From Moritella sp. 5 (GTDB lineage: Bacteria > Pseudomonadota > Gammaproteobacteria > Enterobacterales > Moritellaceae), in assembly GCF_018219455.1 (NCBI RefSeq), contig NZ_CP056122.1, positions 3,100,001 through 3,164,000 on the forward strand: a DNA stretch of 64,000 nucleotides. Reading direction: 5' to 3'. A program made the translations under genes and the position numbers. The notes beneath the pieces were generated by a model, which worked only from the letters and a program-made list of their open reading frames with translations, was not told the origin of the DNA and made no database searches. This document shows positions 18,309 through 28,139 of this stretch, in pieces (within the stretch, counting starts at the first letter, position 1; every line of letters starts with the position of its first letter).

Positions 18309-18797
18309 ATGAAAAAATTAACCCCTCTCATTTTATCACTCGCAACAATCGCAACAACCTCTGCCACGGCAGAAGATAAAACATCTGGCGATATCGACTT
18401 TTACCTCGGCGCTAAAACAGGTTATATATATACTGCATTTGACAAACTCGATTCTAAAATACCCGCTACTTTTCTTGTAGGTATTCAAAAGAGTGGTTTT
18501 GGTTTAGAGTTTGAAGGTACTTTTGTCGATATGGATAAAAACAATATTGATTTGGAATATGAGTCATACGCTATCTATGGGACATATCGTACACCAGGTA
18601 CATACTATGCAAAATTAAGGGCTGGTTATTTAGAAGGGACGCTGAAGTCAGACACAAAAAAATCGGACGAAGATGGTTTTTCTGGCGGTATATTATTTGG
18701 CATTGAGCTTGGTGATGCATTCACGGTAGAAGCGGGCTATACCGTCATTCAGGCAGATTTGAAATATTTTAGTTTAGGCGGTAATGTTCATTTTTAA
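18309..18797 (+). CDS. Small outer-membrane beta-barrel protein
   Basis: A 162-residue exported protein. Signal peptide MKKLTPLILSLATIATTSATA is followed by alternating strands such as IDFYLGAKTGYIYTAF, FGLEFEGTFVDM, YESYAIYGTYRT, YYAKLRAGYLEGT and FTVEAGYTVIQADLKYF, ending in Phe (LGGNVHF). This layout is that of an eight-stranded OmpA/OmpW-like barrel, and the final Phe is the usual assembly signal. A loop rich in Asp, Lys and Ser (about 115-125) should be outside the cell. No function can be assigned. It converges with the OFA transporter gene and shares a hairpin with it. Confidence 0.7.
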   Translation: MKKLTPLILSLATIATTSATAEDKTSGDIDFYLGAKTGYIYTAFDKLDSKIPATFLVGIQKSGFGLEFEGTFVDMDKNNIDLEYESYAIYGTYRTPGTYYAKLRAGYLEGTLKSDTKKSDEDGFSGGILFGIELGDAFTVEAGYTVIQADLKYFSLGGNVHF

Positions 18798-18801
18798 CCA
18801 C

Positions 18802-18832
18802 AAGGGATAGTCAATGACTTGAACTATCCCTT
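18802..18832. terminator. Shared hairpin between barrel gene and OFA transporter
   Basis: AAGGGATAG (18802-18810) pairs with CTATCCCTT (18824-18832). The same hairpin recurs after the second transporter copy (20233-20265), so it was part of the duplicated unit. Confidence 0.6.
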
Positions 18833-18857
18833 TGCCAAAATTAATAAGGGCTAATGA

Positions 18858-20081
18858 TTAAGCTTTAACGACTTTTAATTGATTTACTTCTTCCCCTAAT
18901 ATGGCGGCTTTATCAACTGGTTTAGTGAAGAAAGCAATGACAGTCACAGTAACTAATAGTGCCGAAAAAGCAAAATAAGTATTATTAGTTGAACCTGCTA
19001 CAGTTGCTAAGAAACTACCGAAGAAGCCTGATACCCCCCATGCAGAATAAAGGATACCAAAGTTAGTCCCGTAATTTTTTAAACCATAGTTATCCGCAGT
19101 CATTGGTGGAAATACACTGAATAATGCACCGTATGACATTGCACCTACCGCAATCCCAACCATCAATGGAATTTGCGTTGTAATAATAGTGAAAAATGCC
19201 ATGTTACCCGCTTGAAGCATGTATATTAAAGCAAGTGTATTAACACGGCCAATCCTATCAGAGATTAAACCTCCGACTACACGACCACCCGTGTTAAAGA
19301 TAGCCAGTAAAACAACACCGAATGCAATCTTATCTGATGTTAAACCAATTGATTTACTGATGCTACCAACAGAACCAATAAGCATGATACCTGCAGCAGA
19401 TGACACCATAAACATTATCCATAACTGGTAAAATTGAGGTGTTTTCAACATTTGTTGCCAGTTAAGATTGATATTATCACTTGATACAGCTTTCACTTCT
19501 AATGGTGCTGCAATGTAACCTGTAGGAGGATCAACAAGCAGAGACGCGCATGGAATAGCGATTGCTAATAGGCCTGCACCTAATATTTTAAATGTATCGT
19601 AGATACCATAGCTGTCAATTAGGCTTGTAGATAATGGCGCAAGGTAGACAGAAGCCAATGCGAAACCACCCGCAGTTAAACCACTTACTAGACCTTTTTT
19701 ATCTTCTGGCCACCACTTCATCGCACTTGGGCTAATGCATGCGTATGCGAACCCCATACCGGCACCAACAATACCGCCAAAGGTGAATTCGAGTTCAGCT
19801 AAGGTCGTTGTATAACCTGAAGCAATAAGACCAAAACCAACGAGAGAGACGCCAAGCATGGCTACTTTTCTAGGACCAATCTTGTCTTGTAAGATACCAG
19901 CGATAAGTAAACAAGTCGCAAATGTGAAAACGGAAATTTTGTACGGTGATACGACATTTTCTACAACCACATTTAATGCTTCTGCGAGAGGTACAGTGAA
20001 AATACCCCACACGTATAGAATACCGATGGTTAAGTTAATGCCGATACCCGTTAATAATATTTGCAGTGGTTTATTAGTCAT
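18858..20081 (-). CDS. OFA-family MFS transporter (copy 1)
   Basis: A 407-residue, twelve-helix major facilitator of the oxalate/formate antiporter (OFA) family, which moves small monocarboxylates. Seen: an N-terminal helix with GIGINLTIGILYVWGIF, the loop GILQDKIGPRKVAMLG (about 60-75, the MFS A-motif position), SAMKWWPEDKKGLVSGLTAGG (about 120) and GGLISDRIGRVNTL (about 268, the second-half A-like motif). It is a close paralogue of the next gene, alike over nearly the whole length, with copied leader and terminator. The substrate is unknown; pyruvate, formate or oxalate-like acids are possible. Confidence 0.88.
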   Translation of the reverse strand: MTNKPLQILLTGIGINLTIGILYVWGIFTVPLAEALNVVVENVVSPYKISVFTFATCLLIAGILQDKIGPRKVAMLGVSLVGFGLIASGYTTTLAELEFTFGGIVGAGMGFAYACISPSAMKWWPEDKKGLVSGLTAGGFALASVYLAPLSTSLIDSYGIYDTFKILGAGLLAIAIPCASLLVDPPTGYIAAPLEVKAVSSDNINLNWQQMLKTPQFYQLWIMFMVSSAAGIMLIGSVGSISKSIGLTSDKIAFGVVLLAIFNTGGRVVGGLISDRIGRVNTLALIYMLQAGNMAFFTIITTQIPLMVGIAVGAMSYGALFSVFPPMTADNYGLKNYGTNFGILYSAWGVSGFFGSFLATVAGSTNNTYFAFSALLVTVTVIAFFTKPVDKAAILGEEVNQLKVVKA

Positions 20082-20114
20082 TTTGTCCTCAAGATCACAC
20101 CATTGTGTAAACTT

Positions 20115-20132
20115 ACACGTGTTGTGATCTAG
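20115..20132 (-). promoter_or_regulatory. Conserved leader block of OFA copy 1
   Basis: ACACGTGTTGTGATCTAG (written on +) lies 34 bases upstream of the start codon and is repeated, with one change, ahead of copy 2. Flanking leader DNA has diverged more, so the block may be a conserved promoter or regulator site. Confidence 0.45.
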
Positions 20133-20232
20133 TTAGCGAGTGACGCCCTGCTATCCAGATTTCATTCCCCTTGAGCAGGGTGATACAGACTTCGTTCAAT
20201 CTGTCAGGTTTACAAGTTTCGCAAGGCAAAAA
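20133..20232. other. Spacer between OFA copies with two hairpins
   Basis: About 100 bases absent from the leader of copy 2. CCCTGCT (20146-20152) can pair with AGCAGGG (20174-20180), and ACAGA with TCTGT follows near 20193-20212. No gene is seen. The first hairpin could act as a terminator or as part of copy 1's regulatory region. Confidence 0.4.
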
Positions 20233-20265
20233 AAAGGGATAACCAATTACTTGAGCTATCCCTTT
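20233..20265 (-). terminator. Terminator of OFA copy 2
   Basis: AAAGGGATA (20233-20241) pairs with TATCCCTTT (20257-20265); on the leftward transcript the stem is followed by eight U residues, a strong intrinsic terminator 26 bases after the stop codon. Confidence 0.85.
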
Positions 20266-20290
20266 AACACAAATTAATAAACGCTAATGA

Positions 20291-21517
20291 TTAAACTTTA
20301 GCCGTTTTTAATTTATTTTTTTCTTTCGCTAATACAGCTTCTTTATCTACAGGTTTAGTGAAGAAAGCGATGACAGTAGCGGCGATTAATAGTGCCGCAA
20401 AAGCAAAATAAGTATTATTAGTTGAACCGGCAACAGTTGCTAAGAAACCACCGAAGAAACCAGATACACCCCATGAAGAATAAAGGATGCCGAAGTTAGT
20501 TCCGTAAGTTTTTAGACCGTAGTTATCAGCAGTAATTGTAGGGAATACACTTAATAGTGCACCGTATGACATCGCGCCAATTGCAATCGCAACCATCAGC
20601 GGCATTTGCGTTGTAATGGTAGTAAAGAATGCCATGTTACCCGCTTGAAGCATAAATACTAAAGCAAGTGTATTTACACGGCCAATCTTATCAGAAATTA
20701 AACCACCAACGACACGGCCACCTGTATTAAAGATAGCAAGTAAAACAACACTGAATGCAATTTGCTCTGATGTCAGACCGATTGATTTACTGATGTTACC
20801 AATACTACCAATAAGCATGATACCTGCAGCAGCTGAAACCATGAACATTACCCATAACTGGTAAAATTGAGGCGTTTTCAGCATTTGTTGCCAGCTAAGA
20901 TTAATATCATCGCTTGATGCAACCGCTTTCGCTTCAGATGGGTCAGCAACATAACCTGCAGGAGGCGCAATAAGCAGAGACGCTAATGGAATAGCGATTA
21001 CTAATAGGCCTGCACCTAAGATTTTGAATGTATCATAGATACCGTAGTTTTCGATAAGGCTTGTAGATAATGGCGCTAGGTATACAGACGCAAGTCCGAA
21101 ACCACCCGCAGTTAAACCACTTACTAAACCTTTTTTACCTTTCGGCCACCATTTCATCGCACTTGGGCTAATACATGCATATGAGAAACCGATACCGGCA
21201 CCAACAATACCGCCAAAGGTAAATTCAAGTTCTACCAAAGTCGTAGTGTAACCTGAAGCAATGAGACCAAGACCAACGAGAGTCACACCAAGCATGGCCA
21301 CTTTTTGAGGTCCAATCTTGTCTTGTAAAATACCAGCAATAAGTAAGCAAGTAGCAAATGTGAAAACAGCAATTTTATACGGTGCTTTTACATCTGTAGC
21401 ATCAACGTTTAATGCTTCAGCGAGAGGTACAGTGAAAACACCCCATGCGTATAGGATACCGATAGTTAGGTTAATGCCGATGCCAGCTAATAGGATTTGC
21501 AGTGGTTTATTACTCAT
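20291..21517 (-). CDS. OFA-family MFS transporter (copy 2)
   Basis: A 408-residue paralogue of the transporter at 18858-20081, with the same twelve-helix plan and the same motifs (GILQDKIGPQKVAMLG, SAMKWWPKGKKGLVSGLTAGG, GGLISDKIGRVNTL). Differences cluster in the central cytoplasmic loop (here DPSEAKAVASSDDINLSW) and at the C-terminus. Its own terminator separates it from copy 1, so the two are separate transcription units despite the same direction. Together they look like a tandem duplication followed by modest divergence, perhaps for different substrates or expression conditions. Confidence 0.88.
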   Translation of the reverse strand: MSNKPLQILLAGIGINLTIGILYAWGVFTVPLAEALNVDATDVKAPYKIAVFTFATCLLIAGILQDKIGPQKVAMLGVTLVGLGLIASGYTTTLVELEFTFGGIVGAGIGFSYACISPSAMKWWPKGKKGLVSGLTAGGFGLASVYLAPLSTSLIENYGIYDTFKILGAGLLVIAIPLASLLIAPPAGYVADPSEAKAVASSDDINLSWQQMLKTPQFYQLWVMFMVSAAAGIMLIGSIGNISKSIGLTSEQIAFSVVLLAIFNTGGRVVGGLISDKIGRVNTLALVFMLQAGNMAFFTTITTQMPLMVAIAIGAMSYGALLSVFPTITADNYGLKTYGTNFGILYSSWGVSGFFGGFLATVAGSTNNTYFAFAALLIAATVIAFFTKPVDKEAVLAKEKNKLKTAKV

Positions 21518-21551
21518 TATTGCCTCAAAATTACAAAGATTGCGGCAATCT

Positions 21552-21569
21552 ACACGTTTTGTGATCTAG
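21552..21569 (-). promoter_or_regulatory. Conserved leader block of OFA copy 2
   Basis: ACACGTTTTGTGATCTAG (written on +), 35 bases upstream of the start, matches the block at 20115-20132 at 17 of 18 positions. Same interpretation. Confidence 0.45.
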
Positions 21570-21825
21570 GTACAACTTTTAATTCAAAATATATTACTTT
21601 TGTTGATATAAAACATTACTAGAAAAGCGAGGGGCAATTTAAATTTATATAAATAACAATACGTTAAAGGTCGACGCTGCAATTATAAGCCTTTCAGTTA
21701 TATTTTTAACACTACAAACCAAAAAATAAACTTATCACCATTATTAAAAGTAGCATATGAGTCTTTGTATAGAGCCATCGCGCTAGGCCCAACTTGTGTT
21801 ATTACAAACTAAAAATGTATAAAAA
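21570..21825. other. Intergenic region upstream of OFA copy 2
   Basis: With the leader and terminator on either side, this forms a 353-base gap between aspC and the OFA gene. AT-rich, no reading frame or repeat of note; the copy 2 promoter must lie here. Confidence 0.4.
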
Positions 21826-21845
21826 ATGGGCACCGAAGCACCCAT
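21826..21845 (-). terminator. Terminator of aspC
   Basis: On the leftward transcript ATGGGTGC pairs (two G-U wobbles) with GTGCCCAT around a UUCG tetraloop, followed by six U residues; 25 bases after the aspC stop. Confidence 0.85.
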
Positions 21846-21870
21846 CTAGTCATTAATCATTTATTACTGA

Positions 21871-23061
21871 TTAAAGTACTGCAGCAATCGCTTTACATAA
21901 AGGCTGCATATTGTCTTTGGTCATACCAGCAACACTGATACGCCCAGAACCGACAATGTAAACAGCGTGCTCATCTTTCAATGTAGCAACCTGTTCTTTA
22001 GTAAGACCTGAGAATGAGAACATTCCGTTCTGACGAGTAATGAAGCTATAGTCACCAGTCACACCCATTTCAGCAAGTGTTGCTACAAATAGCTCACGCA
22101 TTTCATGGATACGAACACGCATTTCAGCGACTTCTGCAACCCATTGATTACGTAATATTTCATCATCAAGAATTATCGCAACAACCGCCGCACCATGTGC
22201 CGGTGGGTTTGAGTAGTTTGCACGAATACCAGATTTAATTTGACTAAATGCTGCAGCCGCAACATCTTGATCTTTCGCCACGAGCGTTAGGCCGCCAACA
22301 CGTTCGTTGTACAAACCAAAGTTTTTAGAGAAAGAATTCGCCACTAATATCTCTTCACAATGCGCTGTAAATACACGTAGACCAGCAGCATCTTCTTCTA
22401 CACCTGTTGCAAAACCTTGGTATGCAAAATCAAACAAAGGTAATAGTTTTTTGTTCGCACATAATTGCGCAAGTGTCGTCCACTGTTCAAGCGTTGGATC
22501 AATACCCGTTGGGTTATGGCAGCAACCGTGGAAAAGTATGACATCACCCGCTTCTGCTTCAGCTAAAGATGCGAGCATTGCGTTGAAATCTAAACCGCGT
22601 GTTTCAGCGTCATAATAAGCATACTGCTTAACTTCTAAACCCGCAGTATTAAAAACATTACCATGATTTGCCCATGTTGGATTACTAACCCAAATACGAT
22701 CACTTGTTAAATGATTTTTGATAAAATCAGCAGCTGTACGTAGTGCACCTGTACCACCCGGTGCTTGTGCTGTGATTGCGCGTTGCTTTGTTACAACCTC
22801 GCTATCAGCACCAAATAATAGTTTTTGTACTGCTGACGCATACGCTTTATGGCCTTCAATACTTAAATAACTTTTACTTTTTTCTTCATTAATTAACTTT
22901 TGCTCTGCTAATTTAACTGATTTTAAGATAGGCGTTTGACCTGTTTCATCTTTATAAATACCCACACCTAAATTGATTTTTTCGGCGCGTGGATCTTTAG
23001 CAAATGCTTCAGTTAAACCTAAAATTGGATCTGCTGCTGCTGTAACGATTTTCTCAAACAT
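21871..23061 (-). CDS. aspC: Aspartate aminotransferase (aromatic-type class I)
   Basis: A 396-residue PLP enzyme, the same length as E. coli AspC and very similar to it. It exchanges amino groups between aspartate and 2-oxoglutarate and may also act on tyrosine and phenylalanine. Seen: the start [28 protein letters not shown] (about 104), [14 protein letters not shown] (about 187), [10 protein letters not shown] (about 219), and [17 protein letters not shown] with the PLP lysine near residue 245. The conserved C-terminal Arg for carboxylate binding is in [10 protein letters not shown]. It stands alone with its own terminator. AspC and TyrB cannot be fully separated by sequence alone. Confidence 0.9.
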   Translation of the reverse strand: MFEKIVTAAADPILGLTEAFAKDPRAEKINLGVGIYKDETGQTPILKSVKLAEQKLINEEKSKSYLSIEGHKAYASAVQKLLFGADSEVVTKQRAITAQAPGGTGALRTAADFIKNHLTSDRIWVSNPTWANHGNVFNTAGLEVKQYAYYDAETRGLDFNAMLASLAEAEAGDVILFHGCCHNPTGIDPTLEQWTTLAQLCANKKLLPLFDFAYQGFATGVEEDAAGLRVFTAHCEEILVANSFSKNFGLYNERVGGLTLVAKDQDVAAAAFSQIKSGIRANYSNPPAHGAAVVAIILDDEILRNQWVAEVAEMRVRIHEMRELFVATLAEMGVTGDYSFITRQNGMFSFSGLTKEQVATLKDEHAVYIVGSGRISVAGMTKDNMQPLCKAIAAVL

Positions 23062-23499
23062 GGTATTCCCTATCTGCTTGTAATTAAACTACGTATTAAA
23101 CCTAACATTTCACTTATTTATACCATCACAATCCCTAAATTCATAGCGATGTGGCAAAAAAATGGCTGAGATATAACAAATAATGTCAGAGATGAATCGC
23201 ATTAAATCGATGTTCCATTACTTCACTGTAAAACAGACGACTTGTTCAATTTAGCTTGCGTGGTCACATTTCAATTACGATTTAGCATTTAGGCGTTAAT
23301 AGTTCAAGTAAATCATACACATAAGATAATAAATCAATTAATTTACTCAACGTTATCAGTGGTGAGTAGAAAGCGATGTCGAAAATATAGAATAACCCAC
23401 AATTCATCAGATTTACTGACGAATCATGAACAAAAATTGAGATGTTATTAAGTGTCATCAAAAATAACGCCTTATAACAATAATGGAAGGTATTATTTT
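23062..23499. other. Intergenic region upstream of aspC
   Basis: 438 AT-rich bases between the aspC start and a possible small gene. I see no convincing reading frame, RNA gene or operator; it should hold the aspC promoter. Confidence 0.4.
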
Positions 23500-23631
23500 A
23501 TGGTCAATGTTTTATTTTTATTAGCCCCAATTTTTTTATTACTCACTCTTGGTAAAGTGATAAAAAAGACCATAGTTACTGATGAAAATGCTCATACAGG
23601 GTTAGTTAATACTCCAATAATTAGATCCTAA
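23500..23631 (+). CDS. Possible 43-residue single-helix membrane protein
   Basis: A small frame from ATG 23500 with GGAAGG nine bases upstream. The product is a hydrophobic helix (VLFLLAPIFLLLTLG, residues 4-18), then a basic patch (KVIKKT) and a polar tail ending NTPIIRS. This inside-positive arrangement is typical of small inner-membrane proteins. It lies alone in an otherwise empty gap, opposite in direction to both neighbours, and ends 35 bases before the pntB terminator. I know no family for it. Whether it is expressed is uncertain. Confidence 0.4.
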   Translation: MVNVLFLLAPIFLLLTLGKVIKKTIVTDENAHTGLVNTPIIRS

Positions 23632-23666
23632 AAAGTTTGGCTCTGAGGTTTATTTAAAAACAAAAA

Positions 23667-23686
23667 AAGGAGCCTTTCGGCTCCTT
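23667..23686 (-). terminator. Terminator of the pntAB operon
   Basis: On the leftward transcript AAGGAGCC pairs with GGCUCCUU around a GAAA tetraloop and is followed by a run of U, 48 bases after the pntB stop. Confidence 0.9.
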
Positions 23687-23733
23687 CAATCTTCACAAAA
23701 TCTTGTATCATTTAACCGATACTAACATCGCAA

Positions 23734-25269
23734 TTACATTGCTTTGAAGATTTCTTCTACGCTTTCTTTAGCATCGCCAAACAGCATAGTTGTATTCTCT
23801 TTGAAGAATAATGGGTTTTGAACACCAGCATAACCAGTTGCCATACTACGTTTGAATACAACAACGTTCGTTGCATTCCATACTTCTAGTACAGGCATAC
23901 CTGAGATTGGCGAGTTTTCTTCTTTCGCTGCTGGGTTAACCGTATCATTCGCACCAATTACAAGTACAGTATCAGTGTCGTTGAAATCATCATTGATCTC
24001 ATCCATCTCTAATACGATATCGTAAGGTACTTTTGCTTCAGCAAGTAATACGTTCATGTGACCAGGTAAACGACCCGCTACAGGGTGAATACCAAAACGT
24101 ACATCAACACCCGCGTCACGCAATTTCTTCGTGATTGCAAATACAGGATACTGCGCTTGCGCTACAGCCATACCATAACCCGGAGTGATGATTACACGCT
24201 TAGAACCCATTAACATTTCAGCAACTTCAGCTGCAGATGTTTCAACGTGAACACCTTGCTCTTCATCACCTGTTGATGCAACAACGTCGTTACCGAAGCC
24301 ACCTGCAATAACAGAGATAAACGAACGGTTCATCGCTTTACACATTACATAACTTAAAATTGCACCTGATGAACCAACTAGCGCACCCGTTACGATTAAC
24401 AGATCATTACCTAAGATAAGACCTGTAGCTGCACCCGCCCAACCAGAATAAGAGTTAAGCATAGATACAACAACTGGCATATCCGCGCCACCAATTGATA
24501 GCACTAAATGCGCACCAAATACGATTGCGATAAGACTCATTAATACTAATGCTGTTGTGTTACCTTCAAAACCAGCACCAACAAACGAGAACATTAGATA
24601 AATAGTAGCAAGTAATGCAACTAAGTTCATTTTATGGCGGTGTGGTAGCATTAACGCGCTCGATTTAACACGACCGTTTAATTTACCCCAAGCAATTAAT
24701 GAACCAACAAATGTAACGATACCAATGAATACACCCAGGAAGATTAATGTTAAGTGAATACTTAACATTACTGGATCTGTAATATTGTATTCAATATAAC
24801 TGTTGTAACCGATAAATACAGCCGCTAAACCGCCGAAGCTGTTTAGGATCGCAACCATTTCTGGCATTTCTGTCATTCCGACTTTGTTTGCCCAGCGCAC
24901 ACCAAATGCACCACCAGCAAGCATAGCGGCAATGATATAACCGATATTTGTTACGTCACTACTAAATAATGTTGCAACAACCGCTACAATCATACCCAGA
25001 ATACCGACATAAATACCTTTCTGTGCCGTTTCTTGCTTTGATAACGCAGCAAGAGCAAGTACAAACAGTACCGCTGCCGCGATATATGCGGCTTCTAAAA
25101 TACTTTTACCACCCGTTGCAACTGCAACTTCCTGTACCACGTCAACAGCGACAGGAGCTTGTTCTGCAACTGCAATCTGTGCCAATTGCGCGGCTTGTGT
25201 TGCTGCATCTACCGCTACTTGCGCAGCATTGATAGCATGTTGTGCAGCTTCAATTGATTCTTGAGACAT
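23734..25269 (-). CDS. pntB: NAD(P) transhydrogenase beta subunit with Ala-rich extension
   Basis: A 511-residue subunit of the proton-pumping transhydrogenase, which makes NADPH from NADH using the proton gradient. About eight membrane helices precede the NADP-binding domain III ([17 protein letters not shown] near 360, [20 protein letters not shown] near 395, [14 protein letters not shown] near 435). E. coli PntB is 462 residues and starts at the equivalent of residue about 56 here; the additional N-terminus is a helical, Ala/Gln/Val-rich stretch ([18 protein letters not shown] and on) before the first helix. It follows pntA by 11 bases in one operon. Confidence 0.93.
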   Translation of the reverse strand: MSQESIEAAQHAINAAQVAVDAATQAAQLAQIAVAEQAPVAVDVVQEVAVATGGKSILEAAYIAAAVLFVLALAALSKQETAQKGIYVGILGMIVAVVATLFSSDVTNIGYIIAAMLAGGAFGVRWANKVGMTEMPEMVAILNSFGGLAAVFIGYNSYIEYNITDPVMLSIHLTLIFLGVFIGIVTFVGSLIAWGKLNGRVKSSALMLPHRHKMNLVALLATIYLMFSFVGAGFEGNTTALVLMSLIAIVFGAHLVLSIGGADMPVVVSMLNSYSGWAGAATGLILGNDLLIVTGALVGSSGAILSYVMCKAMNRSFISVIAGGFGNDVVASTGDEEQGVHVETSAAEVAEMLMGSKRVIITPGYGMAVAQAQYPVFAITKKLRDAGVDVRFGIHPVAGRLPGHMNVLLAEAKVPYDIVLEMDEINDDFNDTDTVLVIGANDTVNPAAKEENSPISGMPVLEVWNATNVVVFKRSMATGYAGVQNPLFFKENTTMLFGDAKESVEEIFKAM

Positions 25270-25280
25270 TATAAAAATCC

Positions 25281-26825
25281 TTATTTACGGAACATTTTCA
25301 ACATACGCTCAGTAACGGCAAAACCACCGGCGATGTTGACAGTGGCAATAAATGTGCCGAGGAATGCGAGTAAGGTTACAAGACCACTCTCTGCGCCCAT
25401 TTGGAAGAAAGCACCAAGAATAACAATACCTGAAATCGCATTCGTTACACTCATCAGCGGCGTATGTAATGACGCTGCCACATCCCAAATCAAGTAATAA
25501 CCAATAACACAAGCCAGTGCGAATACCATTAAGTGATTTAAAAATTCAGCAGGAACATAATTTGCTAGCGCTGAATATGCCCAGATACCGCCACCCGCTA
25601 ATAATGCCTTATAGATACCTGTTTTTTTCTTTTCAGGTTTAACTAGCGCTTCTTTCACTTCTTCTTGTTTCGCAGCTTGAGGAGCAGCTGAAACTTGAAT
25701 CGGTGGCGCAGGCCAAGTAATTTCACCGTCTTTAATTACCGTCACACCACGTTGAACGACATCATCAAAGTTGATGGTCATTTCGCCGTCTTTTTCTGGT
25801 GTAAGTAATTTAAGTAAGTTAACTAAGTTGGTACCGTAAAGCTGAGATGCTTGTGCTGGTAGACGACGAGCCATTTCGTTATAACCGATGACTTTAACAC
25901 CACCGTCAGTCGTAATAACTTTATCAACCACACTAGGTTCAACGTTACCACCGTTCACAGCAGCTAAATCGACAATCACACTACCCGCTTTCATTGCATC
26001 AACCATTTCTTGGCTAATTAGGCGTGGTGCTGGACGACCAGGAATTAATGCAGTGGTAATGATGATATCAGCATCAGCAACTTGCTCAGCAAGCATTTTC
26101 TGCTCTTGAACTTTATAGTCGTCACTCATTACTTTCGCGTAACCATCACCAGATCCCGCAGACTCGTCAAAGTCTACCGTTAAGAATTCAGCACCCAAAC
26201 TGGTGATTTGTTCTTTAACTTCAGGACGCGTATCGTACGCACGAACAATCGCACCTAAACTGCCTGCAGCACCTACAGCAGCAAGACCAGCAACACCAGC
26301 ACCAATAATCAGTACTTTGGCAGGTGGTACTTTGCCAGCAGCGGTAATTTGACCGGTAAAGAAACGGCCAAATTCATTTGCTGATTCGATTACTGCACGG
26401 TAACCGGCGATATTAGCCATTGAGCTTAATGCATCAAGTGACTGTGAACGTGAAATACGTGGCACAGAATCCATTGCTAAAACATTGATTTCACGTTTTG
26501 CAAGTTTCTCTAAAAGTGCTTCATTTTGGGCTGGCCAAATAAAGCTGATTAATGAAGTGCCTTTTTGTAATAACTTAATTTCTTTGTCGTTCGCTGGCGC
26601 ATTAACTTTTAGTACAATGTCAGAAGCCCAAACTTGTTTGGTATCTTCCGATATCGTTGCTCCAGCCGCCTCAAAAGTAGCATCACTAAAATTAGCTAAT
26701 TTACCAGCATTGCTTTCAACCAATACTGAAAAGCCTAATTTTTGTAACTGCTCAACCGTTGCTGGTGTTGCAGCAACTCGAGTTTCACCTTTGAGGCTCT
26801 CTCTTGGTATACCTATTTGCATCAT
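25281..26825 (-). CDS. pntA: NAD(P) transhydrogenase alpha subunit
   Basis: A 514-residue subunit carrying the NAD(H)-binding domain I and a set of membrane helices. Seen: the start [20 protein letters not shown], the conserved [20 protein letters not shown] (about 131-150), the NAD fold [20 protein letters not shown] (about 172) and [18 protein letters not shown] (about 318). A linker rich in Lys, Glu and Pro (about 385-405) joins the soluble part to helices ending in [10 protein letters not shown]. The length matches E. coli PntA (510). It is the first gene of pntAB; ATG could be either of two Met codons at the start. Confidence 0.95.
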   Translation of the reverse strand: MMQIGIPRESLKGETRVAATPATVEQLQKLGFSVLVESNAGKLANFSDATFEAAGATISEDTKQVWASDIVLKVNAPANDKEIKLLQKGTSLISFIWPAQNEALLEKLAKREINVLAMDSVPRISRSQSLDALSSMANIAGYRAVIESANEFGRFFTGQITAAGKVPPAKVLIIGAGVAGLAAVGAAGSLGAIVRAYDTRPEVKEQITSLGAEFLTVDFDESAGSGDGYAKVMSDDYKVQEQKMLAEQVADADIIITTALIPGRPAPRLISQEMVDAMKAGSVIVDLAAVNGGNVEPSVVDKVITTDGGVKVIGYNEMARRLPAQASQLYGTNLVNLLKLLTPEKDGEMTINFDDVVQRGVTVIKDGEITWPAPPIQVSAAPQAAKQEEVKEALVKPEKKKTGIYKALLAGGGIWAYSALANYVPAEFLNHLMVFALACVIGYYLIWDVAASLHTPLMSVTNAISGIVILGAFFQMGAESGLVTLLAFLGTFIATVNIAGGFAVTERMLKMFRK

Positions 26826-27451
26826 CTGTTCCTGTCTGTTTCAACATCAAAGATAAAATACTACGTTCCATGTGTACTCATATAGCATGAGGTACGGAGA
26901 AGCATCAGTACAAAATATCGGATTTAACCCTTCATATTCAAAATGAAGAGTGTCATTTGTCACTAACGATTGTTCACAAAAATGTGACTTAACGCAACAA
27001 CAATTTATATTAACTTACCCCATTTTAAATGGAAATTAGAATCTAAAATGTAGATTAAAAGTAAAATAAATAATTATCCAGCTAGAATTAAAGCATCTTT
27101 GAAGTACAATTGACAAGATTAAATTAGTTTAATCTTCAATGGTTTACATGACTAACATGAAAGGGTTTCGTTCGAAATAAAGTGGGCTGTCAAAATAGTA
27201 TAATGTCTAAAAATGACACTATGAAACAAATAGACATATGTTGTTACTTTTTATTATAAAGTGTAATTTTATACTTATCATGAGTGATTCATGGCTAATT
27301 TTACAGCACCAAAGGTTAAAATATAATAACCTAAAAATAACGAATCCATAATTTAAACATGCGTTTGATGATGATTGATCAGCTATAGCTATCAAATTAA
27401 ATGGTTTTACATATCAAACAGTGAAAAGATTATCTGTAACCCCCACTATTT
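26826..27451. other. Long intergenic region upstream of pntA
   Basis: 626 bases, strongly AT-rich, no reading frame I can support. AAGATTAAA (27115-27123) pairs exactly with TTTAATCTT (27128-27136) around TTAG, a possible operator or small hairpin. A second weak hairpin AGGTTA/TAACCT lies near 27312-27333. The pntA promoter must be at the left end. Confidence 0.4.
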
Positions 27452-27907
27452 CTACACCATTAACGTTATATTTGCCGAACCGACTAGCTCCTTGTCTTTA
27501 AACAACAATATTGGATGAATATTACTGTCATAATTCGCCACAGAGAATAACTCAATATGATGATGTGCTGATTCTATACTCATCCGTAAGAAGCCATTAT
27601 GTATGTGCCATTCACCATAAAATTGATCTCTCAAAAACAGTGGACATAAGACCGCATCACGAGTTCGTAAACAATCTAACTTAGCCGCTTGACCGCGATA
27701 GGTAGTCTCTAACCAATGTGAATTGGCCATTTCGGGATAATCAAAGTCACGCTTACCCGCCTCCCACAAAATATATTCACCCGAAGTACGGATAAAACGC
27801 GCTTCTTCGTCAGATATATCAAGCACCGATTCTGTCTCTAACGTCCCCTGAGTTTCATACTTGTATAACAAGATTAATTTATCGATTTCAGTTATCTGGC
27901 CAAGCAT
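27452..27907 (-). CDS. Hypothetical protein, 151 residues
   Basis: I do not recognise this protein. It is soluble, acidic in the first half (ETESVLDISDEEARFI) and aromatic and His-rich later (YGEWHIHNGFLRMSIESAHHHIELF), with no signal peptide or membrane segment. The regular codon pattern and lack of a better overlapping frame support a real gene. It stands alone, divergent from the two-component pair at 28140, with a long empty region downstream. Confidence 0.6.
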   Translation of the reverse strand: MLGQITEIDKLILLYKYETQGTLETESVLDISDEEARFIRTSGEYILWEAGKRDFDYPEMANSHWLETTYRGQAAKLDCLRTRDAVLCPLFLRDQFYGEWHIHNGFLRMSIESAHHHIELFSVANYDSNIHPILLFKDKELVGSANITLMV

Positions 27908-28139
27908 ACTGTTACACTCTTAAACATGGGGTATAATTTAACGGTAGCCAAGATAAATAAAAATGCATAAATAAATGTGCATATGTATGATAACAATACA
28001 GCCGCTTACAAAAAAACCAAGCATAGATCGCACTAACTAAGATTTAATATGCCCTACTTTTATTGTTGCGATTAGTATCTACGCGCAGTTAGGCCCTAAA
28101 TAAACATATTATTAAGACGATATAAGAGGTAAGGACACA

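Noticed and set aside
20115-20132. CRP site in the OFA leaders (TGTGATCTAG)
   Set aside because: Only one TGTGA half-site is present; the matching TCACA at the right spacing is missing in both leaders.
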